Position numbers and translations under genes: made by a program. A stretch of 8,649 nt of DNA from Gallionellaceae bacterium (GTDB taxonomy: Bacteria; Pseudomonadota; Gammaproteobacteria; Burkholderiales; Gallionellaceae): positions 1 through 8,649 of the forward strand of contig DMCN01000057.1 of NCBI GenBank assembly GCA_003445795.1, in the 5' to 3' direction. The notes under the pieces are model-generated. The model searched no databases and was not told the DNA's origin. It was given only the letters and a program-made list of their open reading frames with translations. Positions 1-6,682 of this stretch are shown here, in pieces. How positions within the stretch are numbered: position 1 is the first letter of the stretch; every line of letters starts with the position of its first letter.

Positions 1-1581
1 CGTGATGCCGATGCTGGCGGAGACGAAGGCTGTTTCCTCGCCGAGCTGGAAGGGGGCGACGAGCTTGTCGACGATGGACTGCGCGATGCGGTCTATGGTG
101 TGGGAGTCGTCCAGTTCGCACAGGATGACGGTGAACTCGTCGCCGCCCAGACGCGCGACAGTATCCGATTCGCGCACACAGGCAGCGATGCGGCGCGCCG
201 CTTCGACCAGCAGGACGTCGCCCTTGTCGTGTCCCAGCGTGTCGTTCACTTCCTTGAATTTGTCGAGGTCGATGAACATCAGCGCCAGCGGCAGTCCGTC
301 GCGGTGCGACTTTCTGATCTCGTGCTCCAGCCGGTCCTGGAACATGCGCCGGTTGGGCAGTCCGGTGAGCGGGTCGAAGTTGGCCTGCTGCCAGATGGTC
401 TCCTCCGAGCGTTTCTTCTCGGTGATGTCCTGGCTGACGCCGGTCAGCTTGTATTTGCGTCCGTGTTCGTCGATCTGCGATTTGAAGCGCAGTCTCATCC
501 AGCGCACCTCGCCTTCGATGCAGAGCATGCGCAATTCGGTCTCCACCACGAAGTCGGCCTCGCCGGAGCCGAGTTCGAGTTCGATATGGTCGGCGATGCG
601 CTTCTTGTCTTCGGGATGGACGAAGCGGCTGGCGAATTCGTCGTAGGACATGCGATAGCCGCCGACTTCGCGCGCGGTGGTGAAATGCAGGGAATAGTAC
701 TGGTCGTTGAAGGTGAACATGCGCGTGTCCACGTCGTATTCCCAGTAGCCCAGATGCGAGATCTTTGCCGCCAGCGCCAGCTCGTCGTTGCTGCGCGCCA
801 GCTCGGCGGTGCGTTTATCTACTTCCTTTTCCAGCCGGTCCTGGTGGCGCAGCAGGCTTTCGTCGCGCTCCTGGATCTCGCTCAACATGTGGTTGAAGGC
901 CATGATCAGCTCGCCGATCTCGTCGTTCGAGTGCTGCGGTACGCGCAGCTCGTAGCTCTTGTCGTTGGCGATGGTGCGCGCCGCGTTGGCGACGTTTCTG
1001 ATCGGTTCCGAGATCACGCATTGCAGACGTATCGCGAGAAAGTAGATCACCAGCAGCGCCAGTGCGGCGATCACCAACCCCGTTTCCAGATCGGCCAGAT
1101 GTCTGTCCCAGCGGGAGCTGAGGTCGGCTTGCAGCAGCAGGTAGCCGATCCTTTCATCGCCACGCAGCACGGGGCGATACAGATCGGCGCTGCGCGACCA
1201 GAATTGCGCGCGTATCTGCTTGGTATCGACTTGGTAGTCGGCGGGGATGGCCGTGGGGAGTCCCTGGCGGTTCCAGGCTGCGAGCGCATTGCCGCGGGTA
1301 TCCAGCAGCCAGGCGGAATCGATCTCGCGGTGTTCGTTCAGCGCTTCGAGAAGTCTTCTGGCTTCGTTGCGGTCCTCGAAGATCAGGGCCGCCTGCGCGT
1401 TCTCGGACAGGATGTCGGAGAGACTGGAAAGTTGCTGCAGCGATTCCTTGTGGCTGCTGCGCAGCGAACCGCCGAACAGTACCGAGAAACTCACCAACAG
1501 ACTTACCGCGCTGCCCAGCATGATGAGGAATACCAGCTTTTTGCGCAACGACCAGTCGGACAGGTGCGGGAAGAAGTTCAT
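1..1581 (-). CDS. Membrane-bound diguanylate cyclase, YfiN-like sensor-HAMP-PAS-GGDEF (partial, C-terminus off the left edge)
   Basis: Makes cyclic di-GMP from two GTP at the inner membrane. I read 527 residues before the window ends inside the GGDEF domain. A first membrane segment lies at about residues 15-37 and a second at about 165-187. Between them is a periplasmic region of about 125 residues whose start (SLSDILSENAQAALIFED, 53-70) resembles the YfiN sensor domain (CHASE8 type). Then come HAMP (about 188-240), a short coiled stretch, a PAS/PAC domain (about 273-390, with HLGYWEYD and GVSQDITEKK), and GGDEF from about 395 (FDPLTGLPNR at 402-411). The catalytic motif GGDEF is intact at 479-483. 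An RxxD inhibitory site (RESD, 470-473) sits five residues upstream, so product feedback is likely. The ATG at 1581 has a GGGAG ribosome site 8 nt upstream and begins 4 nt after the YfiR-like gene ends. Compared with canonical YfiN it has an extra PAS domain. Whether an EAL domain follows cannot be seen. The family call is firm; the signal sensed is unknown. Confidence 0.95.
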   Translation of the reverse strand, partial: MNFFPHLSDWSLRKKLVFLIMLGSAVSLLVSFSVLFGGSLRSSHKESLQQLSSLSDILSENAQAALIFEDRNEARRLLEALNEHREIDSAWLLDTRGNALAAWNRQGLPTAIPADYQVDTKQIRAQFWSRSADLYRPVLRGDERIGYLLLQADLSSRWDRHLADLETGLVIAALALLVIYFLAIRLQCVISEPIRNVANAARTIANDKSYELRVPQHSNDEIGELIMAFNHMLSEIQERDESLLRHQDRLEKEVDKRTAELARSNDELALAAKISHLGYWEYDVDTRMFTFNDQYYSLHFTTAREVGGYRMSYDEFASRFVHPEDKKRIADHIELELGSGEADFVVETELRMLCIEGEVRWMRLRFKSQIDEHGRKYKLTGVSQDITEKKRSEETIWQQANFDPLTGLPNRRMFQDRLEHEIRKSHRDGLPLALMFIDLDKFKEVNDTLGHDKGDVLLVEAARRIAACVRESDTVARLGGDEFTVILCELDDSHTIDRIAQSIVDKLVAPFQLGEETAFVSASIGIT

Positions 1582-1585
1582 GCTG

Positions 1586-2119
1586 TCATCTCCCGAAGAT
1601 GTTGGCGGCCAGATTCAGCATCTGGCCGGACAGGCGCAGTCCGGCTTTTTTTGTCGAGGCGAGGTTGACCTCGAACAGCATGCGGTCGTCATGGTGGAGC
1701 AGGCCGATGCCACCGCCGCGTTCGGCGAAGCCGGGGATATCCGAGACAGTCAGGACATGCGCGCTATCCAGCGATTTGATGATAGGCACGAGCCGCCGCC
1801 GCTCCTGCTCGCCGATAAACAGTACATGGCAGATGGAAAGGTTCACCGGGTCGGTGGAACGACGCACCTGCAGTTCGTATTCGCCGACCTTGCGGCCGTC
1901 GAGGGCGATAAGCGAAGCATGCAGACCATCGTCGCCAATTACGCACAGCCTGACTTTGCCTCCCGCCCTGATCTCTTGCGCGGGCCACTCGACGAACTTG
2001 ATGAAGTTGAACACATACGCCGACTTGACCTGCTGTGCCGAGAACTCCGTGCGGCTGGCCTGCGCGCCGGGCGCAGTCAGCAAGAACAGCAGCAGAAAGT
2101 ATCGCACCGTGTTCCTCAT
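1586..2119 (-). CDS. YfiR-family (DUF4154) periplasmic protein, likely regulator of the adjacent diguanylate cyclase
   Basis: Predicted periplasmic protein of 177 residues. It has a clean signal peptide (hydrophobic core YFLLLFLL, cleavage after AQA near residue 21) and the DUF4154 hallmarks VKSAYVFNFIKFVEWP (31-46), LCVIGDD (58-64), ICHVLFIG (96-103), SDIPGFAERGGGIGLL (126-141) and FEVNLASTKKAGLRLS (149-164). In Pseudomonas, YfiR binds the periplasmic part of the cyclase YfiN and represses it. The gene directly downstream here is YfiN-like, so the same role is inferred. The mature protein has only two cysteines, Cys59 and Cys97. Their spacing fits the structural disulfide of YfiR; the second YfiR pair is absent. 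The start is uncertain. An in-frame GTG at 2170 overlaps the receptor stop as GTGA, but it would add 17 residues before the signal peptide. I prefer the ATG at 2119 because it gives a normal signal peptide. Neither start has a clear Shine-Dalgarno. Confidence 0.9.
   Translation of the reverse strand: MRNTVRYFLLLFLLTAPGAQASRTEFSAQQVKSAYVFNFIKFVEWPAQEIRAGGKVRLCVIGDDGLHASLIALDGRKVGEYELQVRRSTDPVNLSICHVLFIGEQERRRLVPIIKSLDSAHVLTVSDIPGFAERGGGIGLLHHDDRMLFEVNLASTKKAGLRLSGQMLNLAANIFGR
1590..1594 (-). promoter_or_regulatory. Ribosome binding site of the diguanylate cyclase
   Basis: GGGAG on the minus strand, 8 nt upstream of the ATG at 1581, inside the last codons of the YfiR-like gene. It supports the chosen start and tight coupling of the two genes. 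Confidence 0.65.
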
Positions 2120-2166
2120 GCAGCGGTCAGGCGGCGCGTGGAGAAGGGGAGATATGGGTAGTCCGT

Positions 2167-4299
2167 TCACATGTCATGCCAAAGCGCCTTCAGATAGATG
2201 GTGCGTTGCGGCACGACTGTAAGCGAGGGCATGTAATCCGGATGGAACTGGATCTCGTTCTTCGACAGCAGGTTCTGGAATGTGAGCGAAAGTTCCAGCG
2301 AGTCGGTGACCTGTTCGGCGAAGCGCAGGTCCAGTTCAGTGCGCGCGGTGACCGGCGTCATCGCCGAGCTGCCGCCGTAATCGCTTGCGTGGGCCAGGCC
2401 GCCGATGCGGCGCAGCCAGAAGTCGAACTGGCGGTCGGGAGTAAGATTGTAGGACGAACGCAACGAGCCCTGATACTTCGGACTGCTGCCGTACAACAGT
2501 GTGTTGGCGTCATAGGGCGTGCCCGCGCCGGCATCGACCCACATGCGCGAGGCGTTGAGTTGCAGGCGCCAGGCGGTCAGCGGGTTCCATTCAGTGGAGA
2601 GCTCAAGGCCGCGGGTGCGCACCGGCAGGGCGTTGCCGTACAGGTGGGTGACGCACACGCCGGGCGCGGCGGGGTTGAGGCCGAAGTTGATGAGCGCGGC
2701 GGTGCAGGCTGCGTCGCCACCAACGGGCGCAATGACAGTATTGGGTACACTCGTTTGCGACAGTATGCCGAACACCCCTTCGTATTTGCTGGAATAGATG
2801 CTCAGGTCAGAGAACAACGTAGGCGTCCATTGCGCGCGGTGACCGAGTTCCAGGGTGCGCACCTTTTCGTTGCCGAAACCCGATTGCTCAGGCGGGGCGG
2901 CGTAGACCAGCACCGCTGGCGCTCCGGGAATCGCCACTGCATAGGCCCCCATCGTTTGCTGCACCACGCTGGGCGAGCGCACCGTCTTCGACCAGGACAG
3001 CCAGAACGAATGCTGCTCGCTCGGCGTCCACAAGGCGCGCACGGAAGGTTGCGGCGAGGTGCCGCCGAAGGTCTGCCGTTCGGCGCGGAGTCCGGCCTGG
3101 ACGGTGAAGGTGTGTGGCACCAGCGTCAGTTCGTCCTGCGCGAACAGGCTGGTCAGGTTGACAGTGGTGTCGGTACGCGACGCAGTCAGAAAGCCGCCCT
3201 GTTGCATGTAGTTCTGATGATCGGTCTGGCGCCAGTTGCCGCCCCAAACGATGTCGTGCGTCTCGCCCAGCGGGAAACGATGCTGGGCATCCATGTCGAA
3301 GGTCGTATGGTTGTCGCTGGCACCGGGAACGTCACCCTGGAACTTTTCGAAGTAGGTCTGCACACGAACTTCTCCGCCGCCGTCGGTGGTCTGTTCGAAA
3401 CGGCCGAGCAGGTCGCCGCCGTTCCTTCTGGAGATGAAAGGGGTGATCCGGGTCGCGCCGTACTGTGTGATGTCGTACATCGCTGCCGGATCGAAGGTGG
3501 GGATCATCCAGGTTTCGTCCGAATGCGAGTCGAACACGCGACCGCTGAAGAACCAGCGCGTATCTATGCCGTCCGGCCTGTCATAGCGGAAGGTCAGCGA
3601 GGTGTCGTTCCAGTGGTCCTGCGCGTCTTTGCCGCCGGCTTCCTTGCCGCCGTCGCGCCGCTGTTCGTTCACGGTGACGCGCAGGGCCGAGCCATCTTCC
3701 TGCTTGCTGCCGTAACGCAGTGCCAGACCCGCCTTGCCGGTCTCGGTGCCGCCGTGGGTGTCGACCAGCCAGCCTTCGGTGTCCTGCGCGCGTTTGGTGA
3801 TGATGTTGATCACGCCGTTGACCGCGTTCGATCCCCAGGCCTGGCCGGCGGAGCCGCGGATGACCTCGATGCGATTGATCTCTTCCAGCGGCAGATTCTC
3901 GGCTTCCCAGATCACGCCGCCGTAGAGCGAGCTGTAGATCGAACGACCATCGACGAGTACCAGCAGCTTGTTGGCCATGCGTCCGTTGAAGCCGCGGATG
4001 GACACGGCGAATTTGTTGTTGCCGAGGCGGGCCACTTCGACGCCGGGGGCGAGGTGCAGTAGTTCGGGGATGGTCAGCGCGCCGGAGCGTTTGATGTCGG
4101 ATGCCGAGATGACGAAGACCGCGGCGGAGGTGTTGGAAATAGATTGGTTTTTGCGCGCGGCGGATTCGACCCCGACCTTCATCAGGTCGCCCAGATTGAG
4201 TTCCGGCCAGGCTTCTTCGTTTGCCAAGGCTGCGCTGCCCCAGACTGCGGTAGTAAACAAGCTGCTCAATATCGCGATGGATATTGGTTTGTTGCTCAT
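2167..4299 (-). CDS. TonB-dependent outer-membrane receptor
   Basis: A 710-residue outer-membrane, TonB-gated beta-barrel receptor. The signal peptide is residues 1-26, with cleavage expected after AALA. A short stretch (LNLGDLMKVGVESAARK, 34-50) occupies the TonB-box position; it resembles the 'DLMxIEVTSVSKK' start of a large receptor family often annotated only as TonB-dependent receptor. The plug domain spans about 55-170, with FVISASDIKRSG, LHLAPGVEVARL, SIRGFNGRMANKLLVLVDGRS, INRIEVIRGS and NAVNGVINIITKR. The rest is barrel, with alternating aromatic and polar strands. The only two cysteines (532 and 549) lie in one predicted extracellular loop. The C-terminus ends YLKALWHDM rather than with the usual terminal aromatic. 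The ligand cannot be told from sequence. No transporter, siderophore or metal genes are nearby; instead the gene leads a cluster with a YfiR-like protein and a diguanylate cyclase, suggesting a signalling role. The ATG at 4299 follows a 102-bp gap with a weak GGGGG ribosome site 4 nt away. Confidence 0.94.
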   Translation of the reverse strand: MSNKPISIAILSSLFTTAVWGSAALANEEAWPELNLGDLMKVGVESAARKNQSISNTSAAVFVISASDIKRSGALTIPELLHLAPGVEVARLGNNKFAVSIRGFNGRMANKLLVLVDGRSIYSSLYGGVIWEAENLPLEEINRIEVIRGSAGQAWGSNAVNGVINIITKRAQDTEGWLVDTHGGTETGKAGLALRYGSKQEDGSALRVTVNEQRRDGGKEAGGKDAQDHWNDTSLTFRYDRPDGIDTRWFFSGRVFDSHSDETWMIPTFDPAAMYDITQYGATRITPFISRRNGGDLLGRFEQTTDGGGEVRVQTYFEKFQGDVPGASDNHTTFDMDAQHRFPLGETHDIVWGGNWRQTDHQNYMQQGGFLTASRTDTTVNLTSLFAQDELTLVPHTFTVQAGLRAERQTFGGTSPQPSVRALWTPSEQHSFWLSWSKTVRSPSVVQQTMGAYAVAIPGAPAVLVYAAPPEQSGFGNEKVRTLELGHRAQWTPTLFSDLSIYSSKYEGVFGILSQTSVPNTVIAPVGGDAACTAALINFGLNPAAPGVCVTHLYGNALPVRTRGLELSTEWNPLTAWRLQLNASRMWVDAGAGTPYDANTLLYGSSPKYQGSLRSSYNLTPDRQFDFWLRRIGGLAHASDYGGSSAMTPVTARTELDLRFAEQVTDSLELSLTFQNLLSKNEIQFHPDYMPSLTVVPQRTIYLKALWHDM

Positions 4300-4401
4300 A
4301 CTGCCCCCAGATAATCTTGTTCTTTTGTCAGGTATGAGCTGCGCTCACCCTGCGCAACTTATCGGCGCATTATTCCATATCATGAGGGAGTGGGGCGACT
4401 G
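4300..4401 (-). promoter_or_regulatory. Intergenic leader of the receptor / YfiR / cyclase cluster
   Basis: The only real non-coding gap in the window, 102 bp between the methyltransferase stop and the receptor start. It should carry the promoter of the downstream cluster unless that cluster is read through from upstream. It contains an AT-rich patch (minus-strand ATATGGAATAATG, around 4368-4380) that could hold a -10 element, but I find no convincing -35/-10 pair. A small inverted repeat lies at 4340-4356. I see no T-run after a stem, so no intrinsic terminator for the upstream unit is evident. It does not match the c-di-GMP (GEMM) riboswitch pattern as I know it. Confidence 0.4.
4340..4356. 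repeat. Short inverted repeat (5-bp arms, 7-nt spacer) in the receptor leader
   Basis: On the plus strand TGCGC (4340-4344) and GCGCA (4352-4356) are perfect inverted arms around TCACCCT. The repeat ends about 40 bp upstream of the receptor start. It could be an operator half-site pair or an RNA stem-loop in the leader. It lacks a following T-run in the direction of transcription, so it is not a standard terminator. A stem this short could arise by chance in GC-rich DNA. Confidence 0.3.
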
Positions 4402-5673
4402 TTATATGGCGGAACGTTCCAGGACAGCGGCAAAGAAACCGTCGGTGTTGTGCCGTTGCGGGGTGAGTTGCAGGTAGTCGCCCATCTCCAGCGCGATCTT
4501 GTGCTGGGCCAGCACTTCGCCGGCGGGGATCAGCTTGAAATCCGGATGCGTGGCGAGGAAGGTTTCCACGATGGACTGGTTCTCTTCGTGCAGCAGACTG
4601 CAGGTGGCATACACCAGTCGCCCGCCCTGTTTCAGCAGGCGTGCGGCGGAAGCCAGAATCGCGGTCTGTTTTTCGTTCAGTTCGGCCACACTTTGAACCG
4701 ACTGGCGGAACTTGAGGTCTGGGTTGCGGCGCAGGGTGCCGAGCCCGCTGCACGGTGCGTCTACCAGCACGCGGTCGATCTTGCCGGCCAGACGTTTCAC
4801 CTTGCTGTCGTTCTCGTGCGCGATGAGCTGCGGCTGTACATTGCTCAAGCCGGAGCGTTTAAGTCTGGGTTTCAGATTGGTCAGGCGCTTTTCCGAGATG
4901 TCCCAGGCATACAAGCGCCCCTGCGAATTCATCAGCGCGCCCAGCATCAGTGTCTTGCCGCCCGCGCCCGCGCAGAAATCGACCACCATATCGTTGCGTT
5001 TCGGTGCCACTAACAGTCCGAGCAACTGGCTGCCTTCGTCCTGCACCTCGAATTTGCCGGTGAGGAATAGCGCGTGTTTGTTCAGCGCCGGTTTGTATTT
5101 GAGGCGGATGCCCATCGGTGAGTAAGGTGTGGCTTGTGCGTCCATACCTTCGGCCTGCAAGGATTGCAGCACCTCGTCGCGTCCGGCGAGCAGGGTGTTC
5201 ACGCGCAAGTCGAGCGGGGCGGGCTGTTGCATGGAACGGCCCAGTTCGAGGATCTCTGCATCGCTGTGTTGCGGGCGCAGCTTGTCGACGATCCAGTCGG
5301 GCAGCTCGGCCTGGATGGAAAGCGGTAGATCGTTCATGTTGATGCTCTTGACCTTGCCTAACCAATCGGCTTCCTTGGGCTTGAGCAGCGGCTCCAGTTC
5401 ACGCAGGTTGTAACCGCCGAACTTGACCCAATAGGCCAGTGCCACGCGCCGCGCAGTGGCCTGTCCCTTGTCGTCGACGGTGCAGGCGTGGTCGATAAAC
5501 AGGCGGTGGCGCAGCACGCCGAACAGCGTTTCGGCCACCAGCGAGCGCTCGTTGGAGCCGATACGCTCGGCCTGGAAGAAATGGCGCAGCACGGCGTCCG
5601 CCGGGTGTTCCATCTTCAGGGCGGTGCGCAGGGCCTGCATGACCAGGTCGAGACGGTATTCAGTTAACAACAT
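4402..5673 (-). CDS. RsmB/NOP-family SAM-dependent RNA (cytosine-5) methyltransferase
   Basis: Cytoplasmic enzyme of 423 residues that transfers a methyl group from SAM to C5 of a cytosine in RNA. By family resemblance the target is probably 16S rRNA. An N-terminal helical region (about 1-140, with RSLVAETLFGVLRHRLF) resembles the RNA-binding part of RsmB. RVNTLL (157-162) marks the start of the methyltransferase fold. Motif I, DFCAGAGGKT (232-241), binds SAM, with the acidic residue of motif II at Asp258 (AWDIS). Motif IV is DAPCSG (305-310) with Cys308, and motif VI is ATCS (356-359) with the nucleophile Cys358. Both cysteines of the two-cysteine mechanism are present. Length matches E. coli RsmB (429). 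The start overlaps the end of the upstream DUF3108 gene by 14 nt and has a good AAGGAG site. I leave the symbol blank because betaproteobacteria may carry a separate rsmB near fmt, which would make this a paralog. Confidence 0.94.
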   Translation of the reverse strand: MLLTEYRLDLVMQALRTALKMEHPADAVLRHFFQAERIGSNERSLVAETLFGVLRHRLFIDHACTVDDKGQATARRVALAYWVKFGGYNLRELEPLLKPKEADWLGKVKSINMNDLPLSIQAELPDWIVDKLRPQHSDAEILELGRSMQQPAPLDLRVNTLLAGRDEVLQSLQAEGMDAQATPYSPMGIRLKYKPALNKHALFLTGKFEVQDEGSQLLGLLVAPKRNDMVVDFCAGAGGKTLMLGALMNSQGRLYAWDISEKRLTNLKPRLKRSGLSNVQPQLIAHENDSKVKRLAGKIDRVLVDAPCSGLGTLRRNPDLKFRQSVQSVAELNEKQTAILASAARLLKQGGRLVYATCSLLHEENQSIVETFLATHPDFKLIPAGEVLAQHKIALEMGDYLQLTPQRHNTDGFFAAVLERSAI

Positions 5674-6682
5674 CGCTTCTTACTCCTTCTTCTTCCGACA
5701 CGCGGATGTCGGTGATGACAGCCTCGCCGGTGACTTCACCGTTCTTTTCGATGAATTGGATCTTTACAGGGAACAACCGGTATTCACGTGCCAGCCAGAT
5801 GTCCAGTCCCTCTTCGTTTTGTGTATGCACCTTGCGCAAGTGAACAGTCTCCAGTTTGCCGATGGAGGTGTCGATCACTTCGTGGAGGCCGATGCCGAAT
5901 TCATATCGTTCAATCTTTCTGCCGTTGCTGACATACACGGAGACAATTTCAACACCCCGCATGGGAGGGAACTGGTACATGACGCTCAGGATGTCCAGGG
6001 TCTCGGGAGGAAGGATGACCTCGCCACCCTGCGAAAAATGGGCGATTTGCGCTTCATGATCGAACTCCGCTGTATAGCGCAAAGTGGCGAGCTTATCCTT
6101 GCGTTGTTCGAAAAACAGCTCTGGTCGCAGACCGTCTTTGGTGTAGCTGCCACTACTATATTGGGTGAGTTCGAAAGTCTTGAACAGGCTCGCCAGTCCG
6201 ACGGTCTTTGTCACCGCATTCAATATGTAACGCCCGTCGTCTATCTCCAACGTGTGTATTGCCTCGCCGACACGGAAACCGCCGCTACCCTTATAGACGG
6301 CGAAAGTGAGTTGCGCCCGCTTGGGTAAAGGCGGGCGCTTTACCTCTTCTCCTGCGCCTGATGTGAGTGGTTCAGTTTCGACAGGAGGGGTGGCATCACG
6401 GACAACATCTTGTGGTGGCTGTTGGGGCTCGTTTGTTTGCGGCACAGGCTCAGCCTGAGATACTGATTCGGGCGGCGGTTTCGGTGCTGCGGGTTTGGAT
6501 TTGCGCTTTTGTTTTGCCGGAGCAGAAGGCAGCGCTTCAAGCCTGGCAGTCAATGCGGGCGGAGACGATCTGAATTGTGGCAGGCGGATATCCGGCCCCC
6601 AAAGTGCAAGCAAGTGCACCAGGATCGAAATGCCGATGGCGAAGCTGATGCGGCGTGAAGATGTGTCCAGCTTCAGGTTCAC
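5660..6682 (-). CDS. DUF3108 protein, inner-membrane anchored with proline-rich linker
   Basis: A 340-residue protein of unknown function. The N-terminus (residues 11-28, SFAIGISILVHLLALW) is a single membrane anchor. A proline/lysine/glutamate-rich linker (about 50-120, with KPAAPKPPPE and EPQQPPQ) should span part of the periplasm, and a C-terminal DUF3108 beta-rich domain follows (about 122-330). Anchor plus linker resemble TonB or TolA, but the C-terminal domain is not that of TonB. The DUF3108 domain shares landmarks with the neighbouring upstream gene: TKTVGLASLF, KDGLRPELFF, LDILSVMYQF, NGRKIERY and FPVKIQFIEKNGE. I choose the GTG at 6682 because it overlaps the preceding stop as GTGA and puts the membrane anchor at the N-terminus. 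A longer reading from 6784 would run far into the upstream gene. No ATG lies between the GTG and the membrane segment. Confidence 0.86.
   Translation of the reverse strand: MNLKLDTSSRRISFAIGISILVHLLALWGPDIRLPQFRSSPPALTARLEALPSAPAKQKRKSKPAAPKPPPESVSQAEPVPQTNEPQQPPQDVVRDATPPVETEPLTSGAGEEVKRPPLPKRAQLTFAVYKGSGGFRVGEAIHTLEIDDGRYILNAVTKTVGLASLFKTFELTQYSSGSYTKDGLRPELFFEQRKDKLATLRYTAEFDHEAQIAHFSQGGEVILPPETLDILSVMYQFPPMRGVEIVSVYVSNGRKIERYEFGIGLHEVIDTSIGKLETVHLRKVHTQNEEGLDIWLAREYRLFPVKIQFIEKNGEVTGEAVITDIRVSEEEGVRSDVVN
5683..5688 (-). promoter_or_regulatory. Ribosome binding site of the RsmB-like methyltransferase
   Basis: AAGGAG on the minus strand, 9 nt upstream of the ATG at 5673 and inside the end of the overlapping DUF3108 gene. 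It is the strongest Shine-Dalgarno in the window and fixes the methyltransferase start. Confidence 0.7.

Noticed and set aside
100..1668. 522-codon open frame on the plus strand
   Set aside because: Antisense to the diguanylate cyclase, whose minus-strand frame has clear PAS and GGDEF motifs. No family features appear in the plus-strand reading.
2035..4062. 675-codon open frame on the plus strand
   Set aside because: It lies antisense to the TonB-dependent receptor. Its translation is low-complexity Arg/Val/Gly/Ala text without a recognisable domain, as expected from GC-rich codon bias.
4340..4356. Intrinsic terminator after the methyltransferase
   Set aside because: The stem is only 5 bp and is not followed by a T-run in the direction of transcription.
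4300..4401. c-di-GMP riboswitch upstream of the receptor cluster
   Set aside because: The gap is short and does not show the paired helices and conserved segments I associate with GEMM riboswitches. A covariance-model search would settle it.
4300..4401. Sigma-54 promoter in the leader
   Set aside because: A TTGC with a partly similar upstream element is present, but the spacing and the GG element do not fit the consensus.
5660..6682. TonB energy transducer serving the nearby receptor
   Set aside because: The anchor and proline-rich linker look TonB-like, but the C-terminal domain is DUF3108, matching the neighbouring gene, and no TonB C-terminal domain is seen.
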